The translations under genes were made by a program, and so were the position numbers. From the NCBI GenBank assembly GCA_000442015.1, contig KE561117.1, forward strand, positions 124,001-188,000: a stretch of DNA of 64,000 nt. The letters are read 5' to 3'. The DNA is from Rozella allomycis CSF55. Taxonomy: Eukaryota > Rozellomycota. The notes under the pieces were generated by a model. The model had not been told where the DNA came from. It was given only the letters and a program-made list of their open reading frames with translations, and made no database searches. Below are positions 11,072 through 21,022 of this stretch, one piece after another. Each line of letters opens with the position of its first letter. The stretch's first letter is position 1.

Positions 11072-11797
11072 TTAATATTTACATGTTCGCCTTTTTCTGT
11101 GAAGCTTCTTTGGGCGGTTAGATTTTCTCCTTGTTTCGGACTTTTCACTTTGTTTTGATGTCTTAGCTTTAGCTGCAGTGTTTTGAGATTGCTTGTCACT
11201 TTGTGTTTTTGGAGTTGATTTATCTGTTTTTGTGGAAATGTCTGTTTCCTTTTTGCTTGAGTTGGCTCCGGTACCCTTTACTGTAACACAGTATTCAAAG
11301 AATTCTGGAAAATTTAAATGAGTTCCCGCAAGAAATACCCGAAGCAGACAATTTTCATCTTTACAAGAAGAATAATCTATGTTAATGGAGCTGGGGCAAT
11401 TAAAAGGTTCGTAGAATACTCTTTTGCTGCCAAGCCAAACCTCACATGGCCCGTGATGTATTAAACCTCCGATTTGCACCGGTCCTTTTGGATTTGAAAC
11501 AACAAATGATCCATCTGTGTGACCACATGTTTCACATTTTGCGATTGACGCTATATCCTTTAGCGTCGTTTTTGTCTTTTGCATCCAATCACGCAATCCC
11601 TTTGCATTTTCCTCTATTGGACCTGGCCAATCCACATTGTGAGCCTTGGGATCGAAGGTGCTACCGCATGTGCTTGGGTTCTGTTTAAAAGCCTCTTCCA
11701 CTGTTAGCTTAGCTGGAGGGTTAACTAGAAATGAATGGGCTGATACAAATGGTACAAGTAGCAAAGTTATACAGATTAATAGTTGAAACGATAACAT
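11072..11797 (-). CDS. secreted LPMO-like copper protein with basic tail
   Basis: Single exon, 241 residues. A clear signal peptide (LLICITLLLVPFVSA) would be cut to leave His1 (HSFLVNPPAKL), the hallmark of lytic polysaccharide monooxygenases whose N-terminal histidine binds copper. A second candidate ligand is in LIHHGPCEVWLG and an aromatic/Cys-rich core follows (CETCGHTDGSF, SSCKDENCLL). This resembles secreted LPMO-like families with a GPCxxWLD-type motif, for example oomycete AA17, but I cannot assign the family. The last 60 residues are Ser/Thr/Lys-rich and end in a strongly basic stretch (KKLHRKRRTCKY), a possible polyanion or wall anchor. Poly(A) signal AATAAA follows the stop. Confidence 0.6.
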   Translation of the reverse strand: MLSFQLLICITLLLVPFVSAHSFLVNPPAKLTVEEAFKQNPSTCGSTFDPKAHNVDWPGPIEENAKGLRDWMQKTKTTLKDIASIAKCETCGHTDGSFVVSNPKGPVQIGGLIHHGPCEVWLGSKRVFYEPFNCPSSINIDYSSCKDENCLLRVFLAGTHLNFPEFFEYCVTVKGTGANSSKKETDISTKTDKSTPKTQSDKQSQNTAAKAKTSKQSEKSETRRKSNRPKKLHRKRRTCKY

Positions 11798-11940
11798 TTC
11801 TTATGAAACGTTAGAAGCACCCGTGCATTATATATTGCTAATTTTAGTAATTCACATCCTTTTATGGACACGGAGATCTAAATGAAGGAAAAAGAACCTA
11901 TTTAATCTATTGAAATCTCTATTGGAATCTTTATCTTTAT

Positions 11941-14653
11941 TTAATTTAATTGAGCATCTTTGCAAATAATTGGACCGCTGCCTTGGAGCTCCGGGTCTTT
12001 TGACCTGCAGTAACACATAGATTCCAAACCTTTCCAATTATTAACCAAGGGCAAATTATCATGTAGTATGGCGACTCTAGCTATTTTTTCGTATACTAAA
12101 TATTGTGCTATCTTGTTATTAAATACTAAATCTTATTTACCTGTGCCGCGCGTAGTTTATCGTTACAAACAATTGCCACATACCTCAAACCTGTTTTTCT
12201 AATTTCATTAGCCAAATCAAAACCTGAATCCACGGAAAAGTGGAAAGACCCACTAATGTGGCTGTCAAAGAACCTTTTAGATGTACATGAAATAAAATAC
12301 TCTATTTTAGGTCTAATATCGATTATGTAACAACTTTCTTTCATAAAAAGCAAGTCATCAATTGTTATTCTCGGAGAAATCTCAGCTTTTCTGGTTGACA
12401 AGTCAATTGGAAACGATACGTCTTCCTCTCTGATTTTTACAGCTGCAGGAGGAGTTATTCTACAAAGGCTGATTGCTTTTTGCAGACATTTGTAAATATC
12501 TATTTCTGGAAATTCTGAGAAAAATGAAATGCATTCATTAAAGTCAGATCTCAATAAAAGATCTCTGAATTCCTCAATGATTGATAATCCAAAGAATAGA
12601 GGTAATGATTTGGGTGACACAAGAAAAGCATCCCATATATGGTATATTTTTTCCAGGGGAATTGCATCTAAAAATGATCAAGACAAAACAAACAAATTAC
12701 GAGTGAATAAAGTTAGAAACCAGGGTATAGCATATAAATCTGGTAAAAATCCAATGGCGTGTAAATGTGAATTCAACTGGGGGTCATGGAAGGAGATAAG
12801 GTGATTGAAGAGAGCCAAATGGTCATGAAGAGTTTGAGAATTATCATTTTTGAAGAAATTTTTTAAAAATTTGGATATAAATTTTTGAGCCGCCAAATAT
12901 GCAAGCTTGTCGTCATGAAACAACAAGGTGACGAATGGAGCGGCAACAGAGTCCATTCCTTTGAATTTTCATTAAAAATATTACCTTGCCAATAAACCAA
13001 CCCATTTTCTGGTTTAACAAGTAATTTTAGAAGTTTTTTCAATTTCTCATGGCCCACGGGATTGTTTAATAATGGATGGTATTGGTGGCATCGTGGGACG
13101 TCAACTTCAATCAAAAATTAACGTCAATGTTTAATTACCTGTCTTATTGTTGGAGAATCATCACCAATAGTGCAATTGAAATCTGATTTCGACAAATCCT
13201 CTTTGGTCACACCAAGTAATGTTGCCCAAATGATCCCGCGTATTTTTGGTGGAATATCTTTTCTTGATTCAAGTTTTATTTTATCGACATTATCCAAATT
13301 GCCAACATCATTCAACAAACTTTGAAATTTCTTTAGCCGATAATATTGATATTCGGGATCGATTTCTTTAACAAGCAAGGGTTGTTTAGACATTTTAGCT
13401 TCTAATGATAAATCTTCTTCGCTGGTATCTATTATCTTGTCCACTGGAAAGGTCACATCCCCCGTGTCTACTTGAACGTACTCTGTTTCGATATTTAAAT
13501 GATCCATCGTATCAGTGAAACTATGCGAAAGAATCCTGTTACGCAATTTATTAAGGTAGATAATTATGCTTTGCACTCCTGGATGCTTTTTATAGTCGTC
13601 CTTTTTTAGTTCAACGTGGTTTTCATGCTGAACAAAATATGGCAGGTTTAAGATTGGCGGCAGGTCTTTGATAAGCCCATGTAATTTGAATTCACCATCA
13701 GGATCCCCGCCACTCAACTTCCAGCAATGAATCAAAAATTCAGTCGGAAAATTGGCAAAAACATCATTTTCAATAAATATTGGCTCATACAATGGCAATG
13801 TGAAATCCTTAAACAATCTCAGGTTGAGAAGCGATGGAATATCAAGCCTTTCATTTTCTACTCTGAGCGTGGAATGAAAAAACTCTAACCATTCATCTGA
13901 TTCAACCTTATCTAATAAATCCATTAAAGCCTTTAAAAGACCTTCTTTAATTTCTCCAATCTTTTTTGAAAGTGTTTTGGCCTTTTGAATCAAAACAAGT
14001 GAAATTATTATATCTGAAGTCAAATATTCGTCTTCAATAAATGTAAATTTTGTAATAAGAAATAAAAATAAAATAGAAACAGAGAAAACGTCAGATTTCG
14101 GACTAACTCTTTGATACAACAATGTTTCAGGAGCTACAAATGGAAGACACCTCGTCAATGTAATTCATTTACATTTACCCCATTGGAAAGTCTACATGGT
14201 GACCATTTTCAGTTATTTCATAGATAATATGTCTGGAAATATAAACATCGCCCTTTTGCTTTTCATGCCTTATCTTACCTGCTGAGACAATTGAATGGCA
14301 TCGAATGAAATATTTCCATGTACGAACCCCAATTTATGCCACTCGTTCAAACGATTCAAAACTTGAAATAGGAGGTAGTTTGGTGGAGAATCAGAATCAG
14401 TCAAAGAAAACACCTGCCTTTCTCTAAGCAAATATATCCGTTCAGTTGTTAATTAACAAGAAATATTACCTTGAGATACTGTACAATCATGATATGTCAA
14501 AAAGCCATCAATCTTTGGTATGGCTTGGACTATTCCATAAAAGCGACCGTAAATACAAGAAGCGGATGACGGCAAAGCTAATCCGTTCGGTCCGCTTTGG
14601 TCCAAAAATTTTTTAGAAGCAAGAAATGATTCAACTTCAAAAGATTCATTCAT
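11941..14653 (-). CDS. TBCK: TBCK: pseudokinase, Rab-GAP TBC domain and rhodanese-like domain
   Basis: Domain order identical to TBC1 domain-containing kinase (TBCK), a component linked to FERRY and mTOR signalling in animals. N-terminus: inactive kinase (GFVHGNISFDAI in place of HRD, then ITENGHHVDFPMGCLPFVAPE). Middle: TBC domain with IEVDVPRCHQYHPLL, VYWQGMDSVAAPF and FLPDLYAIPWFLTLF. C-terminus: rhodanese-like (YIIDIRPKIEYF, HISGSFHFSV) ending at 11941. Seven introns reconstruct cleanly: 48, 26, 28, 27, 26, 33 and 29 nt. The 27-nt one at 13112-13138 is GT...TG rather than GT...AG, either a rare splice site or one missing base. Unusual to keep the full three-domain form in a compact genome. 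Confidence 0.92.
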
Positions 14654-14674
14654 TTCTGAAATTTACAAATTTAT

Positions 14675-15669
14675 TTAATTGTACACCTTTGGAGATAATT
14701 TTTCAAACCATAACTTCATGTCGTATTTTCTCGGCCTGTTTGGGAAATGGACGCTAAAAGTTGTTCCAGGTATGTAACACTCATTGTATGTGTGCATTAT
14801 GAATGATGGAACAAAATACACTTTACTTCTCCATCTTGGATTACGATAGAGCTCTTCCATAGCATCTTGCTCTGGTACTAATGATTCTTTATACTTCGAT
14901 TTGAGTTCTCGCCACTCTTGAAGCATGGAGAGGCCGTATATGCTATTTTTGATCATAAAGAATCCCGATCGAATTCCTCGAGTTTGAGTGTATTGTAAAG
15001 GTCTTCCACACTCTACAACTGCAACCCTATCCTATTTAACATTTTAGTCCATTACATATGGTACTTTTCTGATTCCTCCTTTGGCGGCAAAAACGCCTCT
15101 AATCGGGTATCGAAATTGATAAAGAGAACATCCAAGTCTGTCCAAAGAATCCAAGAATATTGATTCTGTTTCAAATAAATCTCTATTATGTCCAATTTTT
15201 TCCAATATATTTCGGTAGGAAAAGTAACATTCATTAGGTAATTTTGATGCATGAAAAAGAAAGGGTATTTGTGCTTATGAGAATATAAGAGTATATTTTC
15301 CAGACCATATTTGTCGAATAAATTCATGACTTCCTTATTATGTACAGAATTTTCCATTGATTCAGATCTTGAAAAGGGATTTGACGTCATCATTGTTACA
15401 ATCGCAATATTCTCAACATAAGGATTTAGAATAGGCCTCTTTTCTAATACCACCTTTTGATCGAATCGGTTTTTAAATAAAAGTATCTCGTCATCATTAC
15501 TGACTTCAATCGAATAGTCTCTAAACTTCTTTGTATAAGCTCTGATTGACAGGCCGTTATCTATATAGTCAATCGTAAAATAATCAATTAGAATTGATGT
15601 CAAATTAAATGTCAAATAAATCGCTGCTATTAATAGCAATAAAATTTTTGGTCGTATCAGTCTTGTCAT
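14675..15669 (-). CDS. Golgi-type II glycosyltransferase, GT34-like
   Basis: Short cytosolic end, one signal-anchor (ILLLLIAAIYLTFNLTSI), then a lumenal catalytic domain. The motif WILWTDLDVLFINFD is the WxDxD metal and sugar-nucleotide site of galactosyl/mannosyltransferases of the GMA12/MNN10 (GT34) type, and a downstream RSGFFMIKNS plus late SFIMHTYNE fit the family. One intron of about 33 nt joins the exons near 15020 (EK to DRVAVVECG). Likely adds hexose to N- or O-glycans in the Golgi. Family assignment is by motif. Confidence 0.7.
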
Positions 15670-15736
15670 AGAAATTTCTTAAAGCTACGAGGCTAAAAGT
15701 AAAGCTACTCTCTAAAGAATTTTATTCAAGTATAAA

Positions 15737-16573
15737 TTAAACGTCAGGAATTTCAAGCCAATCTGTGGTGGTTTTTGTAACACGCTTCCTCCCATCGAGC
15801 AATTTGCGAATAGTTAAACTGACTCTGACATAATCGTCATCTCTTCTCACTGGTGTGTTATCAGGATAGCGTATCCATTTTGCATTTGATATTCCATGGC
15901 GCCAAACATATCTGGCATCAGTTTGCATTACAAATAAACTTCCTGGCTCCAAAAAGACTTTTGTTTGTTTCAAAATGGATTTGCAGACATTATTTTGTCT
16001 TTCAGGTAGCTGCAGATTCAGCCATATTGGTTTTCCTAGTGAAATCGTCGCAATTGTGTCCCCAAACGCTTTATCATCATCATAATGGTTGGAAATGCCC
16101 ATTGGCCCACTGTACTCGTTCACTAATATTTGCGTCGGTGGATCTTCTTTAGTGAAAAATCCAGCGTTAATCAATTTTTCAATGAGTGAGTCGAATAATT
16201 TCAGTGGTAATGCTTTAGGAGCTTCCTTTCCAGTCCAGCATCTCTTCATATCACCATTTTCAACTTTAAGATCTGCAACATTATCATTTTGAGAATCCAA
16301 CTGAGTTTGATTGTCAAGTGGTTGAAGTGAGCTTATATTTGGCGTTGTATGATAGTAAGTTTCTCCGTAAAATTGTTGTCTTCGATGAATAACTGTAGAA
16401 AATGGATTAGAGTACACAGTGTCCCAGATTTCTTTTTGTTCGTCCACGGTTAGAAAGTCAGATATATACGACATCCCTTTTATAGGCAAAACATCTGGAT
16501 TGGTAACGTATGTTTTAATCGAAGGTACAAAATGGATAGGATGAACTGGGATATTATTCGGCTTTGGTGTCAT
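15737..16573 (-). CDS. AlkB-like Fe(II)/2-oxoglutarate dioxygenase
   Basis: Oxidative demethylase fold. Iron ligands HxD in ISNHYDDDKAFG and the distal His in YVWRHGIS are present, as are the 2-oxoglutarate arginines in YVRVSLTIRK. ISLGKPIWLNL is the expected beta strand. The reading frame is open upstream to 16600 without an ATG; the first ATG is at 16571-16573, although a short upstream exon is possible. The eukaryotic ALKBH group cannot be fixed without alignment; substrates could be tRNA, rRNA or protein. It is divergent with the GT61 gene, 104 bp between start codons. Confidence 0.8.
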   Translation of the reverse strand: MTPKPNNIPVHPIHFVPSIKTYVTNPDVLPIKGMSYISDFLTVDEQKEIWDTVYSNPFSTVIHRRQQFYGETYYHTTPNISSLQPLDNQTQLDSQNDNVADLKVENGDMKRCWTGKEAPKALPLKLFDSLIEKLINAGFFTKEDPPTQILVNEYSGPMGISNHYDDDKAFGDTIATISLGKPIWLNLQLPERQNNVCKSILKQTKVFLEPGSLFVMQTDARYVWRHGISNAKWIRYPDNTPVRRDDDYVRVSLTIRKLLDGRKRVTKTTTDWLEIPDV

Positions 16574-16677
16574 AAAATTTGTATTTTTTTCCCAAGCCAC
16601 TTTTTTGAAGATTATTATATTTCAAGCTTAAATTACAAAACTATATTAAACATGTAAACATTAAAGCCACTGTTTTG

Positions 16678-17823
16678 ATGAAGGTCCATGTCAGGCTAAC
16701 TGGCATTTGCGTTTTCATGCTTGGATATTTATGTTTCTTTGTATTTCTATTTAAAAGGGACGAAAGGATAAGCAGCCTATCTAGCGTAGATAAAATTATT
16801 CGATCCAAATCATCGACAACTTCATATTACGACAGAGCTTTGTTCCATTCTGTTGGCTACAAGAAACTCAAATTGTTATTTTATTCAAATGAAAAACTAG
16901 ATAAAATGGCTTTCCAATTAAAAGCTGAAAAATCATCTTTCAAAGTGCATGTTGAACAAAGGCAAAAAGAATTTCATTGTGACAGGACCTATAAAGGACG
17001 TACTATCATGTTTTATGCAAGATATAGACGAAATTTATTTCATACATTGAATGATTCACTAATGAATATTTTTGCTCTGTCAAAGGAGTTCTTTAATGGG
17101 CAACCCGTATCAATAGTGAGTCTGAATAAGGATCCAATTAGCTCATGGCCTTTTGGCTATTTTTTCAAAAACTACACAATTATAGAATTGCCACAAAATA
17201 CAGATGAAACAGTTTGCTTTGAATCATTAGCGATAGGATGTTCACCTTACCTAGATGCGTACACTACTTTGATGAAACCACAATGGATGAAAGAGTTTAG
17301 AAAGACCTTTTTAGATAATTTAAAAGGCCCAGAAACACATTCAAATGAAATAGCGGCTTTAAAAGAAAACATCGCCTACATTGTCAGTCGAAAGAAGAAC
17401 AGAAGAATAATGAATGAAAATGAAATTATATCTTTATTGAAAAAATACGGATACTCTGCATCCCTACTAAAGCCCGAAAAGCATAAACCTTACGAAATCA
17501 AGACAATCCTATCCAAAGCGAAATTGCTGATCGGCGTGCACGGAGCTGGATTGACAAACATGATTTTCCTTTCTGAAAAAGCGTCGATAATTCAAATTTA
17601 TCCGTATGGAATGAAAATAGACGAAAACGGCATTATTTACAAGAGACTTGCTAAATCTTTAAATTTGAATTATTATGAATGGTATAACAAGCATATAAAT
17701 AACACATTTTCTTCAAAGATCAATGGGTTTAATGATTTTGATAAGAAGAATCAAGATACGATTGTTGACGTGGTGGAGTTTGAGAGGATTGTGCAGAAGG
17801 CTCTTTTGAATACAAATAAATAA
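16678..17823 (+). CDS. GT61-family glycosyltransferase
   Basis: Single exon, 381 residues, type II membrane topology (anchor GICVFMLGYLCFFVFLF near residues 9-26). The C-terminal block LLIGVHGAGLTNMIFL is the signature of GT61 enzymes (EOGT, POMGNT2, plant xylosyltransferases), and RYRRNLFHTLNDSLMN matches the upstream conserved His motif. Probably transfers xylose or GlcNAc to secretory-pathway glycans. The ATG at 16678 is directly preceded by an in-frame TTG and is the first real start. Confidence 0.8.
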   Translation: MKVHVRLTGICVFMLGYLCFFVFLFKRDERISSLSSVDKIIRSKSSTTSYYDRALFHSVGYKKLKLLFYSNEKLDKMAFQLKAEKSSFKVHVEQRQKEFHCDRTYKGRTIMFYARYRRNLFHTLNDSLMNIFALSKEFFNGQPVSIVSLNKDPISSWPFGYFFKNYTIIELPQNTDETVCFESLAIGCSPYLDAYTTLMKPQWMKEFRKTFLDNLKGPETHSNEIAALKENIAYIVSRKKNRRIMNENEIISLLKKYGYSASLLKPEKHKPYEIKTILSKAKLLIGVHGAGLTNMIFLSEKASIIQIYPYGMKIDENGIIYKRLAKSLNLNYYEWYNKHINNTFSSKINGFNDFDKKNQDTIVDVVEFERIVQKALLNTNK

Positions 17824-17856
17824 TGTTTAATCGATATATCAATTGGTTGGGCTTTT

Positions 17857-17913
17857 GAACGATGAGGTCGACAATTTAGCTTAGGTATTGATTTACCCAT
17901 AGCTGACCGTTAA
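17857..17913 (+). ncRNA. possible C/D-box snoRNA
   Basis: GAACGATGAGG at the 5' end and AGCTGACCGTTAAG at the 3' end give a near-consensus C box (CGATGA, one mismatch), a perfect D box (CTGA) and a terminal stem AACG/CGTT. Length is about 57 bases. The guide would be the bases just upstream of CTGA. It lies in a gene-free spacer. Weak: such patterns occur by chance and no target was verified. Confidence 0.25.
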
Positions 17914-18297
17914 GAAAGGAAAGACATACATGTATTGTGTAGCACTAGAGGCTTTTTTGCATCGAGAAGATTTAGTAACAATTCTTGCAGTTCTTTAAAC
18001 GCTCAACATAAAGTCCGATGTCAAAAGGGGACAGGGGTATCACTGCAATACTGCATGCATGCAATCACCATAACCCGGTTTAGTCCTTCGCATCGAATCT
18101 TAAATAAAGTCAGCTATACTCAAAGCAGTATTATGTTACAGATGATCTTGGACAATCCTAGTAACGACTTGTGTTTCTGAGCCAATTACCCTGGCAATAA
18201 GTGAATAATAATAGTCTCTAAAGACAAATGCTTAAAACATCAAGGTTTATCAAAGTCTAATGCGACGTATAAACAATGAAGCAAGAGTCTAAAGTTT
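17914..18297. other. intergenic spacer
   Basis: No coding region supported; short open frames here lack composition or similarity. Promoter of the Argonaute gene is expected within it. Confidence 0.5.
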
Positions 18298-20904
18298 ATG
18301 AATCTTTTACAACTAGAAAAATACGAAGAACAATTTCCCAAGCGAACATCAGTATCGAGTGTGGGACTACCAATAAATGTGACTGTGAATGTGATGCCGG
18401 TGGATGTATTATTCAATCAAACGATATATCACTATGATGTAAAATTTTACGGTGGCAAGAACTGGACTCAATTGAAAAAGGACTTGAGGTTTGGAAATAT
18501 TTACATGTATATGTAGGAAACTTTTCCAGTTGCTGTTGCGTGATGCAAAGAGTCCGTTGTATGGCCGCAAAGTAGCGTTTGACGGAGCGTGCAATCTGTA
18601 TGCCCGGGAGCCTCTCGTTGATGAAATGGAAGGCGAGTGTGAAGATGAGCGTTCAAAGTTTAGGTATAAGATAGTGAAAGCGCAGGTGATTCNTTTAGGT
18701 ATAAGATATTGAAAGCGCAGGTGATTCCGCTGAGTATTTTGGGAGACTTTTTGTCGAGAAAGACGAATTATACGCCGCATCAATGTCTGCAGGCGCTTGA
18801 AGTGATAATAAAGGACATTCCGTCGTGCAAGTAAGTGATGGTGTTGAAATTTAAAGGTTTACTGTAGCGAACAGATCGTTTTTTACAGAGTCTGGAAAAC
18901 AGATTGGCCGGGGGTTGGAACTTAGGCAGGGGTTCTATTTGTCGTTGAAGATATCGAGCCGGAGTATAATATGCAATGCTGATTTGGTGTATTCTATATT
19001 TTACCAGTCGATTACGTGTGACAAGATGATATTTATTGTTTTGAGAAAGGAAGTGCAGAGTTTGACTGAGAGTGAAATTGGTGTGTGTAGTAGAGCGTTG
19101 AAGAATGTTAAGGTGTTGCATAAGCATTTGCCGAGAAGGAAAGTGAGTTCAGCTAGGGGATTGACGAGGGATCCTGCGTCGAGGATAATATTTAAAGTTG
19201 AAGAGGAAAAGATTAGCGTTGTTGAATATTTCAAGACAAAGTATGGGATTGAATTGAAGTATCCAAATTTGCCGTGTATTGAGATGGGGTCGGAGGAGAG
19301 AAGAATTAATGTTCCAGTTGAGTGTTGTTTAATAGTTCCAAATCAAAAGTATGTTGGGCAGGTTGGAGAAAATGAAACAGCAGAGATGATTGCAGCGTCG
19401 AATAAGAGACCGCAAGAGAGAATGAAGGAAATCCAAAAGCAATATTTTAATATGGCTAAAATGTTGAGTGAACCATTGAAAGAGTTTGGAATTGAATTAG
19501 GAAATGAAATGAAGAATGTAATTGCGCATGTTATTGAACCTCCATTGATAAATTATGATAAAAGCGTTAAACCAAATAACGGGGGTTGGAATTTGAGAGG
19601 TTTGAAATTCTTTAATTCACCAAAAATTGATTCATTTTCAATTATTAATTTTTCAAATGAAAATGATTCTAGAAATCTACAAAAGTTTCTTGAAATGTTT
19701 AAACAAACAAGTCAGAGGCAGGGGATGAATTTGCCAAGAGATTTTCCACCATTAATAAACTGTGATTCCACTACGAGTATTAAACGATGCATTGAACAAG
19801 GCATTGAAGCAGCATTAGCAAAATATAATTCAAAATGTCAATTTTTGTTAATTCTTCTTCCATCTCAAAAGAATATGGAGCTTTACAATCAAATAAAGTT
19901 TCTGTGTGATGTTGTTTATTGTATTCCATCGCAATGTCTCAATCCAAAGAATTTAGCTAGACCAAACCCTGGTCTATTGTGTAATATTTTATTGAAATTG
20001 AATTCAAAACTTGGTGGAATCAATATGACTTTGGGTGAACAACTAAGATTTGTTTATGAGAGGCCCACGCTTGTTATGGGGGCTGATGTGAGTCACTCTG
20101 TAGCTGCATCAGACACTCCAAGCATTGCAGCCATCTGTGGTAATTTCAAGTCTTTAATTCAAAAGGATCATTTGACAGAAACGCTGTAAAGTATTGCACA
20201 ATAGTTGAAAGTCAATCCCCGCGTCAAGAAGTCTTGGAAAACTTAAAATCAATGTTTACGAAACTTTTAAAAAACTTTTATCAAATGACGCGAGGCACAA
20301 AACCAGAAAGAATTTTATGCTACCGCGACGGTGTCAGTGATGGACAATTCGCAAGTGTTCAGAATTCAGAGTTACTGGCAATGAAACAAGCATGCAAAGA
20401 GTTGGAAGCTTCTTACAATCCCAAAATTACTTTTATTATTGTTCAAAAGAGACACAGAATAAGATTTGCGCCGATTGAGAGGAAAGATTCTGATAAAAGT
20501 GGTAATGTTCCTTCTGGGACTCTGCTCGACACAGGTATTCAAATATCATAATTAATAAAGGTATTCAACTATCATAATTTTAATAAAGAAATTACGAATC
20601 CAAAATACTTTGATTTTTATCTTTGCTCACACAGCGGACTCATTGGTACTTCCAGACCAGTTCATTATCACGTTGTTTATGATGATTATGGATTTGAAGC
20701 CAATCAAATTCAGCAAATTACTTTTCAACTTTGTCACATGTAATCATATTTTTATGCATTTGTAGATATGCAAGAAGTACAAGGACTGTTTCTATTCCAG
20801 CGCCTGTCTATTACGCTCATTTGGCAGCTCACAGAGGGAATGGCCATTTTAAGGCAAGTGGGGCAGTCAATTCAAATGTTGTCAATAAATTATACTTCAT
20901 GTAG
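18298..20904 (+). CDS. Argonaute (RNA-silencing slicer)
   Basis: Small-RNA-guided RNase of RNAi. Domains in order: N ([15 protein letters not shown]), L1, PAZ, MID ([19 protein letters not shown]) and PIWI. All four slicer residues appear intact: Asp in VMGADVSHS, Glu in [10 protein letters not shown], Asp in [11 protein letters not shown] and His in [11 protein letters not shown]. Introns of 28, 26, 26, 54 and 26 nt reconstruct the frame; the 54-nt one (20535-20588) is two intron-like units in tandem. A T run near 18886 breaks frame by one base between exons, probably a sequencing slip. The block repeated around N at 18693 is another assembly join. The last residues are LYFM, the usual buried Argonaute C-terminus. 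Confidence 0.93.
20535..20588 (+). repeat. tandem pair of intron-like units inside Argonaute
   Basis: Unit 1 (20535-20560, 26 nt) and unit 2 (20561-20588, 28 nt) both begin GTATTCAA and end AATAAAG, and abut directly as AAG|GTATT. Exon flanks LLDT and [13 protein letters not shown] are contiguous in Argonaute only if both are removed. Confidence 0.85.
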
Positions 20905-21022
20905 CTTAAGCAATTTATGTAGAATTTAGAATAACAATAATTTTATCCTCAACCAAAATATATCTTTATCATGTTCAAAACTTCAATGCTCATAACTTTC
21001 CATTATATCAAATCAATTTTAT

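Noticed and set aside
17935-18180. 81-codon open frame upstream of Argonaute
   Set aside because: Composition is not coding-like, no similarity recognised, and no mini-intron linked exons nearby.
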